Shown here: positions 5,527-11,284 of the stretch, in pieces | How positions within the stretch are numbered: position 1 is the stretch's first letter | Layout of the letters: each line of letters opens with the position of its first letter | Assembly (NCBI GenBank): GCA_947461985.1 | Contig: CANHNT010000036.1 | Span: 1 to 11,284, forward strand | Direction: 5' to 3' | Source: Bacteroidota bacterium | GTDB taxonomy: Bacteria; Bacteroidota; Bacteroidia; Chitinophagales; Chitinophagaceae | DNA length: 11,284 bases | Translations under genes and position numbers: made by a program | The notes under the pieces: model-generated | The model's database searches: none | Seen by the model: the letters and a program-made list of their open reading frames with translations, nothing else | Told to the model about the DNA's origin: nothing

Positions 5527-7107
5527 TTATTTTTTGAATTGAGCAATCAAGCTTTCAGCCAATGCAGTCATTTTAGCAATGCCTTCTTCAGGTAAATTTC
5601 CTTTCTTGAATTCAGCTAATAAATCAGCATGCTTGTTTTCCATTTCCATCATGAAAGCGTCTTCAAATTGTTTCATGTTTTTAACAGGCACTTGATTTAA
5701 TAAACCATTTGTTCCTAAATAAATGATAGCAACTTGTTTTTCTACAGAATATGGAGAAAACTGACCTTGTTTCAAAATCTCTACGTTACGAGCTCCTTTA
5801 TCTAAAATGTTTTTAGTAGCAGCATCTAAGTCACCTCCAAATTTAGAAAACGCCTCCATTTCTCGGTAAAGTGCTTGGTCTAATTTTAACGTACCGGCTA
5901 CTTTTTTCATTGATTTAATTTGAGCAGAACCTCCCACGCGAGATACCGAAATACCTACGTTAATTGCAGGACGAATACCAGCATTAAACAAATTCGACTC
6001 CAAAAATATTTGTCCGTCAGTGATTGAGATAACGTTTGTAGGAATGTATGCAGATACGTCACCAGCTTGTGTTTCAATAATTGGCAAAGCTGTTAACGAA
6101 CCTCCACCTTTTACTAAATGTTTAATAGAAGGTGGTAAATCGTTCATGTTTTTAGCAATATCATCTTTACCTACTACTTTTGCAGCGCGCTCTAATAAAC
6201 GACTGTGTAAGTAGAATACATCTCCAGGATACGCCTCACGTCCTGGTGGACGACGTAACAATAAAGACACCTCACGATATGCAACCGCTTGTTTAGATAA
6301 ATCATCATAAACAATTAATGCTGGACGACCAGTATCACGGAAGAACTCACCAATTGCAGCTCCAGCAAACGGTGCATAGAACTGTAATGGAGCAGGATCA
6401 GCAGCAGTAGCAGCCACAATAATTGTGTACTCCATAGCTCCATTATCCGATAATGTTTTCATTACTTGAGCTACTGTTGATGCTTTTTGTCCAATCGCAA
6501 CATAGATACAATAAACTGGTTTTCCAGCTTTATAAAATTCTTTTTGATTGATGATAGTATCAATACAAATAGCAGATTTACCTGTTTGACGGTCACCGAT
6601 AACCAACTCACGTTGTCCACGACCCACTGGAATCATTGCATCAATTGCTTTAATCCCTGTTTGTAATGGTTCTTTTACTGGCTCACGAAAGATAACCCCT
6701 GGTGCTTTACGCTCTAAAGGCATTTCATATAATTCACCTGTCAAAGGGCCTTTACCATCTATTGGCTCTCCCAATGTATTTACCACACGTCCTAACATTC
6801 CTTCACCTACTTTAATTGAGGCAATACGGTTTGTACGACGTACTTTATTTCCTTCTTTAATCCCTTTACCTTCACCCATCAATACTACACCCACATTGTC
6901 TTCCTCAAGGTTTAAGGCAATCGCTTGAACACCATTTTCGAACTCAACAAGCTCACCAGAGCTCACTCCGTTTAAGCCGTAAATACGAGCGATACCATCT
7001 CCTACTTGCAATACCGTTCCTACTTCTTCTAGTTCTGCACTTGAATTGAAGTTTCCTAGTTGCTGACGTAGGATGGCTGAAATTTCATCTGGTTTTATAC
7101 TTACCAT
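5527..7107 (-). CDS. atpA: F1Fo ATP synthase subunit alpha
   Basis: The alpha subunit forms the F1 hexamer with beta and carries the non-catalytic nucleotide sites. The 526 residues are slightly more than the 513 of E. coli. Visible features are the beta-barrel N-terminal domain with VGDGIARIYGL near 35-44, the P-loop GDRQTGKS at 171-178, ALIVYDDLSKQAVAYR, the RRPPGREAYPGDVFYLHSRLLERAA block, and SVSRVGGSAQ with the arginine that reaches the catalytic site. The start ATG at 7107 gives the usual MVSIKPDEISAILRQQL opening. It is the last gene of the operon: a 60-nt gap separates it from atpH, and the stop is followed by repeat R3 and a strong terminator. The gamma gene, commonly next, is not here. 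Confidence 0.99.
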   Translation of the reverse strand: MVSIKPDEISAILRQQLGNFNSSAELEEVGTVLQVGDGIARIYGLNGVSSGELVEFENGVQAIALNLEEDNVGVVLMGEGKGIKEGNKVRRTNRIASIKVGEGMLGRVVNTLGEPIDGKGPLTGELYEMPLERKAPGVIFREPVKEPLQTGIKAIDAMIPVGRGQRELVIGDRQTGKSAICIDTIINQKEFYKAGKPVYCIYVAIGQKASTVAQVMKTLSDNGAMEYTIIVAATAADPAPLQFYAPFAGAAIGEFFRDTGRPALIVYDDLSKQAVAYREVSLLLRRPPGREAYPGDVFYLHSRLLERAAKVVGKDDIAKNMNDLPPSIKHLVKGGGSLTALPIIETQAGDVSAYIPTNVISITDGQIFLESNLFNAGIRPAINVGISVSRVGGSAQIKSMKKVAGTLKLDQALYREMEAFSKFGGDLDAATKNILDKGARNVEILKQGQFSPYSVEKQVAIIYLGTNGLLNQVPVKNMKQFEDAFMMEMENKHADLLAEFKKGNLPEEGIAKMTALAESLIAQFKK

Positions 7108-7167
7108 TTTATTAATGTTTAATTGTTAATGTTAAATTTTAATTTTCTTTTTACTGCGTACTATTGA

Positions 7168-7728
7168 CTATCTAATATCTGGAACGTAAACATTCGTTAA
7201 GAATTGTTTTTTGATATCGTTTAAGTCTCTTAAAATACTTGCGTCAAATAAGTTATTGTTTGCTTCCAAAATAAATCCACCAATTAAGCTTGGATTAACT
7301 TTTGTTTTCAAGTCAATCGTGCCTGTAAATTGTTTTTGAATGCTTTGAATTAATGTGTTTTTCATTTCTTCATCTATTGGTTCAGATGTAGTTAGTAAAA
7401 CCTCATTAATATTGTTGTGTTTTTTATATTGGCTAATAAATGTTGAAATAATTTCTGGTAGAAAAAATTCTCTTCCTTTATTAATAATCAAATTAATGAA
7501 TTTAAAGGTGACATCATCTACTTTGCCTTCCATAATTGCTTTTACAACATTTTGTTTTGTAGAAGCCGTCACAATTGGGCTTTTCATCATCGAAACAAAA
7601 TCTTTACTGTCATTGCAAATAGTATCTAAACCCAACATATCATTATACATTGTGTCTAATTTGCCATTTTCAATAGCAATATCCATTAATGATTTGGCGT
7701 AACGTGCTGCTAATCTTGGATTTTGCAT
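7168..7728 (-). CDS. atpH: F1Fo ATP synthase subunit delta
   Basis: Delta sits on top of F1 and ties the alpha/beta hexamer to the b-subunit stalk. The protein has 186 residues, close to the usual 175-185. It opens with the family start NPRLAARYAKSLMDIAIENGKLD (helical N-terminal domain) and ends with the typical VNPSLIGGFILEANNNLFDAS motif followed by LRDLNDIKKQF. The start ATG at 7728 is one base from the atpF stop, so the two genes are probably translationally coupled. Its 3' gap to atpA is 60 nt and AT-rich, with a short TTACTGCGTACTATTGACTA-like stretch that I could not match to another copy in the window. Position in atpBEFHA order supports the call. Confidence 0.96.
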   Translation of the reverse strand: MQNPRLAARYAKSLMDIAIENGKLDTMYNDMLGLDTICNDSKDFVSMMKSPIVTASTKQNVVKAIMEGKVDDVTFKFINLIINKGREFFLPEIISTFISQYKKHNNINEVLLTTSEPIDEEMKNTLIQSIQKQFTGTIDLKTKVNPSLIGGFILEANNNLFDASILRDLNDIKKQFLTNVYVPDIR

Positions 7729-7729
7729 C

Positions 7730-8224
7730 TTAGTTTAATTTAATTTCGTTTGCTAATTTAGAAATATAGTCGTTTTGTTCGCTTTTGTTTGCCAATTCCT
7801 TACGAAGTACTTTTTCAGAAACTTCAATTACTAATGAGCCAATTTGATTTTTTACATCAATGATAGCTGCATTTTTTTGCATTTCAATTTGCTGACGAGA
7901 TTCTAACATAATTTTGTTAGCTTCTTCTTTTGCTTCTTCTTTTGCTTCGTTTATAATTTTATCTTTCGTTTCTTTTGCTTCTTTTAACAATAAAGAGCGT
8001 TCTTCACGAGCTTGATTTAACAAGTTTTCGTTTTCAGATTTCATTGAAGCCATTTCTGATTTCATTTTTTCTGCTGAAGCAATACTGTCTGCAATATTAC
8101 TTTCACGTTCGTTCAACGCTTCTAAAATTGGTTTCCAAGCAAATTTCTTCAATAAGAAAATTACAAATAATAAGGCGATTAACGTCCAAAAGAAGAGACC
8201 AAACCCAGGTAATAATAATTCCAT
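7730..8224 (-). CDS. atpF: F1Fo ATP synthase subunit b
   Basis: Subunit b is the peripheral stator stalk linking Fo to F1. The 164 residues fit the family. One N-terminal membrane helix spans about residues 8-26 (FGLFFWTLIALLFVIFLLKK), followed by FAWKPILEALNERE, the usual junction, and a long charged, Ala/Glu/Lys-rich coiled coil to the end. Met at 8224 gives the expected short periplasmic N-terminus. It overlaps no neighbour but is one base from atpH. Upstream, 221 nt separate it from atpE, far more than elsewhere in the operon, and that gap is filled by repeats and a hairpin. Only one b-type gene is present, so the stalk is probably a homodimer. Confidence 0.97.
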   Translation of the reverse strand: MELLLPGFGLFFWTLIALLFVIFLLKKFAWKPILEALNERESNIADSIASAEKMKSEMASMKSENENLLNQAREERSLLLKEAKETKDKIINEAKEEAKEEANKIMLESRQQIEMQKNAAIIDVKNQIGSLVIEVSEKVLRKELANKSEQNDYISKLANEIKLN

Positions 8225-8260
8225 TTTTGTTTTTTATTTTTTTATTTTAGTCTTATGAAT

Positions 8261-8300
8261 TTTGCCACAAAGGCACTAAATCACAAAGAGACACAAAGTT
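8261..8300 (-). repeat. R2 repeat, copy 2
   Basis: On the - strand this reads CTTTGTGTCTCTTTGTGA, then TTTAGTGCCTTTGTGGCAAA, aligning with 1171-1214 over about 38 nt. It sits 11 nt downstream of R1 copy 3 on the - strand, repeating the order seen at 1121-1214. It lies in the atpE-atpF gap, within the leader of atpF. Confidence 0.75.
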
Positions 8301-8311
8301 TTTTATTTTTT

Positions 8312-8340
8312 AGAACCCTCCTTTGGAGGGCTGGGAGGCT
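8312..8340 (-). repeat. R1 repeat, copy 3
   Basis: The - strand reads AGCCTCCCAGCCCTCC followed by AAAGGAGGGTTCT, one base different from copy 2 over 29 nt. It keeps the CCCTCC-AAA-GGAGGG hairpin and would be transcribed within the atp mRNA between atpE and atpF. Confidence 0.85.
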
Positions 8341-8346
8341 TTTAAA

Positions 8347-8384
8347 TAAACTACACGCTTTGCCCTTTGCTCACGTGTAGTTTA
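8347..8384 (-). promoter_or_regulatory. Hairpin in the atpE-atpF gap
   Basis: AAACTACACG (8348-8357) pairs perfectly with CGTGTAGTTT (8374-8383); one further T-A pair gives an 11-bp stem around a 16-nt loop (8358-8373). It is not followed by a long T run on the - strand, so it is a weak terminator candidate. A role as an mRNA-stabilising or processing structure after atpE is possible but is inference. Confidence 0.6.
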
Positions 8385-8412
8385 ATAATTTTTACTACGT
8401 TTAGTTTTTTAA

Positions 8413-8441
8413 CTGCCATCTGACAACTGTCATCCGACATC
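8413..8441 (-). repeat. R3 repeat, copy 3
   Basis: The - strand reads GATGTCGGATGACA then GTTGTCAGATGGCAG, matching copy 2 at about 21 of 26 positions. It lies within about five bases of the atpE stop codon. Boundaries may be off by one base. Confidence 0.7.
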
Positions 8442-8445
8442 TAAA

Positions 8446-8688
8446 TTACAAAACGATAGCTAAGATACCTGCGATTACTCCGAAAAGAGCAACACCCTCT
8501 ACAAGGGCAGCAGCAAGGATCATGTTAGAACGGATTTCTCCAGCCACTTCTGGTTGACGAGCGATAGATTCTAAAGCTCCTTTACCGATTTGACCTACTC
8601 CAATTCCTGCTGCTAAAGCTGCAATTCCAGCTCCAACTGCTCCACCTGCAGATGCGATACCTTCTAATAAAATGTTTAATACTGACAT
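8446..8688 (-). CDS. atpE: F1Fo ATP synthase subunit c
   Basis: Subunit c forms the rotating proteolipid ring of Fo. It has 80 residues in two membrane helices (about 10-34 and 55-79) joined by the polar loop ARQPE at 43-47. The first helix has the glycine-spaced packing motif (AAGIGVGQIGKG), and the ion-carrying acid is Glu64 in ALVEGVALFG. Gln33 aligns with the Gln used by Na+-type rings, but Ser after the Glu is replaced by Gly65, so proton coupling is more likely, as in cyanobacterial rings that keep Gln. A 26-nt gap separates it from atpB. It is followed by an unusually long repeat-filled gap before atpF, which could help set its high expression relative to atpF. Confidence 0.98.
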   Translation of the reverse strand: MSVLNILLEGIASAGGAVGAGIAALAAGIGVGQIGKGALESIARQPEVAGEIRSNMILAAALVEGVALFGVIAGILAIVL

Positions 8689-8714
8689 ATATATTGGTTT
8701 TAAAAATTACGTAA

Positions 8715-9851
8715 TTAATGATGGTCTTTTTCATGAGAATCATCGTGATGATGTTCTTCAATAGCTTGACCAATGAAAACAGCTGTTAAATTTGTGAAAA
8801 TAAATGCTTGAATTGCAGCAACTAATAACTCCAAGAAAAACATGAAGATACTGAAACCAACAGAAACTGGAATAAATGCAATTCCTGCTACTTTACTTAA
8901 ACCTGAAAAAATAAATATCAACATAATGATACTTAAAATGATGGTGTGCCCTGCAAAAATATTAGCAAACAAACGAATCGCTAATGCAATTGGTTTGATA
9001 ATTAAATTACTTAAAATTTCAATTGGAACTAAAATAAATTTAATACCTAATGGAACTCCTGGAGGATTAAAAATATGACCCCAGAAATTTTTATTTGAAT
9101 TCACTAACATTACCACAAAGAATATGAGTGCTAATACTAACGTAACGGCAATGTTTCCTGTTAAGTTGAACCCAAATGGCAAAAGCCCTAATAAATTATT
9201 TACCCAAATAAAGAAGAAAAGGGTTAATAACAAAGGCATGTATTTAGCATATGTTTTTCCTAAGTTAGGCTTTGCTACGTTATCTTGTATGAAGCCTATA
9301 ATAGGTTCGATGGCATTTTGAAATCCTGTAGGAGCAACGTTTGCACCATTTTTCTTATATTTTTTTGCAACGCCTGTTAATAAAAACCACAAAATAATGA
9401 TTGATAAGAAAAGGCATAAAACATTTTTAGTGATACTGATATCATAAAAAGTTGAATCATCTTGAGCACGAATTTTTTGTTTTCCGTTTTCTACATACAA
9501 TTCGTAACCGTGAGCTGGCGTGTGACCGTGTTCGAACGCTGATGATAAAAATACGTTGACCCCATTTGTTGGATTAATTAATATAACAGGTAATGGAACT
9601 GAAACATGTGTTGCTTCATGCCCTTCGCCTAAACTAAAGAGGTGCCAATCGTACGAATCGCTGATGTGACCAAAAATTTCGCCTTTTATATCTAATTTTC
9701 CTGCTTCGTGGTGTTCTTCCGAATGATTTTCTGTTGTGGGAGCTACTTCATGCTCTTGTGCAAATAAGTTACCCATTAAACCAAATGTAAATAAAATGGC
9801 TAGAAGTACTGATTTTGCTCGTTTTATATTGCGTTTGTGCATACCTATCAT
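8715..9851 (-). CDS. atpB: F1Fo ATP synthase subunit a
   Basis: Subunit a provides the proton half-channels of Fo beside the c-ring. The 378 residues exceed the E. coli length (271) because of an N-terminal extension: a signal-peptide-like stretch at about 13-32 (ends LFAQ) and a His/Glu-rich, probably periplasmic region to about 140. The core follows with membrane helices from about 143 on. Essential Arg293 lies in KPIALAIRLFANIFAGH. The pair equivalent to E. coli Glu219/His245 is swapped, with His302 or its neighbour in AGH and Glu341 seven residues before Gln348, a known covariation. The tail is His/Asp-rich (EEHHHDDSHEKDHH). Start at 9851 is used; Met4 at 9842 is an alternative given the very close promoter. 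It is the first gene of the operon. Confidence 0.97.
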   Translation of the reverse strand: MIGMHKRNIKRAKSVLLAILFTFGLMGNLFAQEHEVAPTTENHSEEHHEAGKLDIKGEIFGHISDSYDWHLFSLGEGHEATHVSVPLPVILINPTNGVNVFLSSAFEHGHTPAHGYELYVENGKQKIRAQDDSTFYDISITKNVLCLFLSIIILWFLLTGVAKKYKKNGANVAPTGFQNAIEPIIGFIQDNVAKPNLGKTYAKYMPLLLTLFFFIWVNNLLGLLPFGFNLTGNIAVTLVLALIFFVVMLVNSNKNFWGHIFNPPGVPLGIKFILVPIEILSNLIIKPIALAIRLFANIFAGHTIILSIIMLIFIFSGLSKVAGIAFIPVSVGFSIFMFFLELLVAAIQAFIFTNLTAVFIGQAIEEHHHDDSHEKDHH

Positions 9852-9862
9852 GAATTCGAGTG

Positions 9863-9870
9863 CGAAAGTA
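9863..9870 (-). promoter_or_regulatory. Probable -7 element of the atp operon promoter
   Basis: On the - strand TACTTTCG, followed by CACTCG, is one base from the Bacteroidota -7 consensus TAnnTTTG and lies 11 nt before the atpB ATG at 9851. No convincing -33 TTTG at the usual spacing was found. The leader would be very short, which slightly favours the internal Met at 9842. Confidence 0.45.
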
Positions 9871-9905
9871 ATAATTTTACCTCATAGAAAAAAGTTTGAA
9901 AAGAA

Positions 9906-9913
9906 TATCTTTG
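9906..9913 (+). promoter_or_regulatory. Probable -7 element of the epimerase gene promoter
   Basis: TATCTTTG is an exact match to TAnnTTTG on the + strand, 130 nt before the epimerase start at 10044. The -33 element is not clear. The resulting transcript would carry repeat R4 copy B and its hairpin as a 5' leader. It is divergent from the atp promoter, with about 35 nt between the two elements. Confidence 0.45.
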
Positions 9914-9940
9914 CAAAAAAAATTTAAAAGTTCACAAGAA

Positions 9941-10025
9941 AAGCTGAATAAAGTTCGTTATTTGAAAGTTGCCACTTCCGAATAGCGAACAGGGCCACAA
10001 AAAATAAATCAATAAAAAGACTTTG
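9941..10025 (-). repeat. R4 repeat, copy B, with a long hairpin
   Basis: About 85 nt align, as reverse complement, with 5062-5148. Inside, 9953-9969 (GTTCGTTATTTGAAAGT) and 9974-9990 (ACTTCCGAATAGCGAAC) form a 17-bp stem with three mismatches around a 4-nt loop. It lies in the leader of the epimerase gene. No coding potential fits it; apart from this repeat and the two promoter elements I see nothing in the 9852-10043 gap. Confidence 0.78.
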
Positions 10026-10043
10026 AAAACAAAAAATAATTAA

Positions 10044-11087
10044 ATGAAGAAAATAATTTCGATCGTAGGCGCTAGGCCCCAATTTATTAAACACGCACCC
10101 ATGCAACTGGAGTTGCAAAAACAGTTTAATGCCATGACGATTCATACGGGTCAGCACTATGACGAAAACATGAGCGCCATTTTTTTTAATGAATTGAATA
10201 TTCCTAAGCCTGATTTTAAGTTTGATATTGGTGGTAGCAAACCTCAAGGTGAGCAAACAGGCATTATGATGACTGAAATTGAAAAAGTTTGTATGGCCGA
10301 AAAGCCTGATGCTATTTTGGTTTATGGAGACACCAACTCAACACTAGCAGGTGCTTTGGTGGGTGCAAAAATGCACATTCCAATTATTCATATTGAGGCT
10401 GGGTTGAGAAGTTTTAACAGAGAAATGCCCGAAGAAATTAATCGAATTGTGGCTGATGAATTTTCAAAATTATTATTTTGCCCAACAGATGGCGCTATTG
10501 AAAATTTGAAAAAAGAAGGCATTACACACAATCATATATATAGATGTGGAGATGTGATGTGTGATATGATTAAATTGATTGAACCTACAGTGCAACCATT
10601 ATTGACTGAACCCTATTATTTTGTAACCATACACAGACCATATAACACGGATGAAGATGCTCGTTTGAAAAGTATTTTGACTATTTTAAATGATTTAGAT
10701 AAAAAAGTAGTTTTCTCTATTCATCCAAGAACGGTGGCACGTTTGAAAGGTTTTGGAATGAGCGAAAGTGATTTTCCGAATATTAGTTTTATTCCGCCAA
10801 TGAGTTATGCTGACAGTGTTTCTTATCAAAAATATTGTGATTGCGTAATTACAGACAGTGGTGGCATTCAAAAAGAGGCGTATATTTTGGGTAAAAAATG
10901 CATTACGCTTCGTAGCGAAACAGAATGGACCGAAACATTAGTGAATGGATGGAATACATTGATTTTTGATGATTTAACTCAAATTAAAACAGCTATTACT
11001 GAAAAACCAGGAGCTTATGTAGACAATGTTTATGGTGATGGACAAGCAGCAAAAGAAATTACAACGTTAATCTCACAGAATTTATAG
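10044..11087 (+). CDS. wecB: Non-hydrolysing UDP-N-acetylglucosamine 2-epimerase
   Basis: The enzyme interconverts UDP-GlcNAc and UDP-ManNAc (or a related derivative) for surface polysaccharide synthesis. The 347 residues are slightly shorter than E. coli WecB (376). Motifs include GARPQFIKHAPM at 9-20, TGQHYDENMS at 35-44, YGDTNSTLAG at 94-103 (Asp96), HIEAGLRSFNREMPEEINR at 116-134 (Glu118, Glu130/131), TIHRPYNTD at 195-203 (His197), DSGGIQKEA at 271-279 and RSETEWTETLVNGWN at 290-304. These match the acid and His residues known to matter in the family. The last motif differs from the DTTERPE form of classical WecB and resembles the branch that includes WbpI (epimerase for UDP-diacetamido-glucuronate), so the exact substrate is uncertain. 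ATG 10044 opens directly on the first strand. An asparagine synthetase gene follows 52 nt downstream. Confidence 0.9.
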   Translation: MKKIISIVGARPQFIKHAPMQLELQKQFNAMTIHTGQHYDENMSAIFFNELNIPKPDFKFDIGGSKPQGEQTGIMMTEIEKVCMAEKPDAILVYGDTNSTLAGALVGAKMHIPIIHIEAGLRSFNREMPEEINRIVADEFSKLLFCPTDGAIENLKKEGITHNHIYRCGDVMCDMIKLIEPTVQPLLTEPYYFVTIHRPYNTDEDARLKSILTILNDLDKKVVFSIHPRTVARLKGFGMSESDFPNISFIPPMSYADSVSYQKYCDCVITDSGGIQKEAYILGKKCITLRSETEWTETLVNGWNTLIFDDLTQIKTAITEKPGAYVDNVYGDGQAAKEITTLISQNL

Positions 11088-11108
11088 AAAGGGCTAATTA
11101 TTTTTTTC

Positions 11109-11116
11109 TAAATTTG
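11109..11116 (+). promoter_or_regulatory. Possible -7 element before asnB
   Basis: TAAATTTG fits TAnnTTTG and lies 23 nt before the asnB ATG. No clear -33 element or terminator after the epimerase gene was seen, so asnB could be read from its own promoter, from upstream, or both. Confidence 0.4.
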
Positions 11117-11139
11117 ACAAATAAATATTTTTTCGATTA

Positions 11140-11284
11140 ATGTGTGGAATTGCTGGAATAATTACAAAAGACACTTCTGAACTTACAATAGACAGGCTAA
11201 AAAAAATGACGGACATCATTGAGCATCGTGGCCCAGATGGTGATGGTCAATGGATTTCTGCTGATGGACAAGTAGGTTTAGGAC
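11140..11284 (+). CDS. asnB: Glutamine-hydrolysing asparagine synthetase (3' partial)
   Basis: Only the first 48 codons are in the window. They begin MCGIAGIITKD, the glutaminase (Ntn-hydrolase) opening in which Cys2 becomes the catalytic N-terminal nucleophile after Met removal. HRGPDGDGQW at residues 29-38 is the conserved glutamine-site block of class II amidotransferases, in the form typical of AsnB rather than GlmS or PurF. The enzyme makes asparagine from aspartate, glutamine and ATP. In polysaccharide clusters AsnB-like enzymes often amidate sugar acids; with a UDP-sugar epimerase directly upstream, that role is plausible but is inference. The synthetase domain lies outside the window. 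Confidence 0.88.
   Translation, partial: MCGIAGIITKDTSELTIDRLKKMTDIIEHRGPDGDGQWISADGQVGLG

Noticed and set aside
7136..7167. TTACTGCGTACTATTGACTA between atpH and atpA as a further repeat family.
   Set aside because: Only one copy in the window, so it cannot be supported from this sequence.
8842..9321. Two + strand ORFs antisense to atpB.
   Set aside because: They mirror a clearly conserved gene and show no independent motifs.
9924..10256. A 110-codon ORF on the - strand over the epimerase start.
   Set aside because: It is antisense to a well-supported gene and crosses repeat R4; its protein shows no recognisable motif.

Overview
The window looks like a chromosomal segment from a member of the Bacteroidota. 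The evidence is low GC, no consistent Shine-Dalgarno sequences, TAnnTTTG-like promoter elements, a signal-peptide-bearing AtpB, and short intergenic repeats of a kind common in that phylum. Genus cannot be fixed from the sequence alone. No phage, transposase, CRISPR array, tRNA or rRNA was seen.

Positions 1-4262 (+ strand) hold a tight molybdenum cofactor (Moco) cluster: moeA (5' end outside the window), a TauE/SafE-family membrane transporter, mobA, moaD, a MoeB-rhodanese fusion and moaE. Together they cover sulfur transfer to molybdopterin (MoaD is adenylated by MoeB and thiocarboxylated, then works with MoaE as molybdopterin synthase), molybdenum insertion (MoeA) and nucleotide addition (MobA). 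moaA and moaC, for the first step, are not in view. pyrH (UMP kinase) follows at 4332-5045.

Positions 5190-9851 are on the - strand: a small unknown membrane protein, then the ATP synthase genes, transcribed atpB-atpE-atpF-atpH-atpA. The operon begins at a probable promoter near 9866 and ends at a good intrinsic terminator at 5458-5487 directly after atpA. The gamma gene atpG, which usually follows atpA, is absent here. Positions 10044-11284 (+ strand) hold a UDP-GlcNAc 2-epimerase and the start of a class II asparagine synthetase, suggesting the edge of a surface polysaccharide locus.

The most unusual content lies between the genes. Four short repeat families are visible: R1 (GGAGG hairpin, three copies), R2 (TTTGTG-rich, two copies, each beside an R1), R3 (tandem 14-nt units, three copies, one read in frame inside moeB) and R4 (about 85 nt, two inverted copies that bracket the atp operon). 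The atpE-atpF gap carries R1, R2, R3 and a separate 11-bp hairpin. I found no convincing new multi-gene system; the repeats are the most likely novelty.
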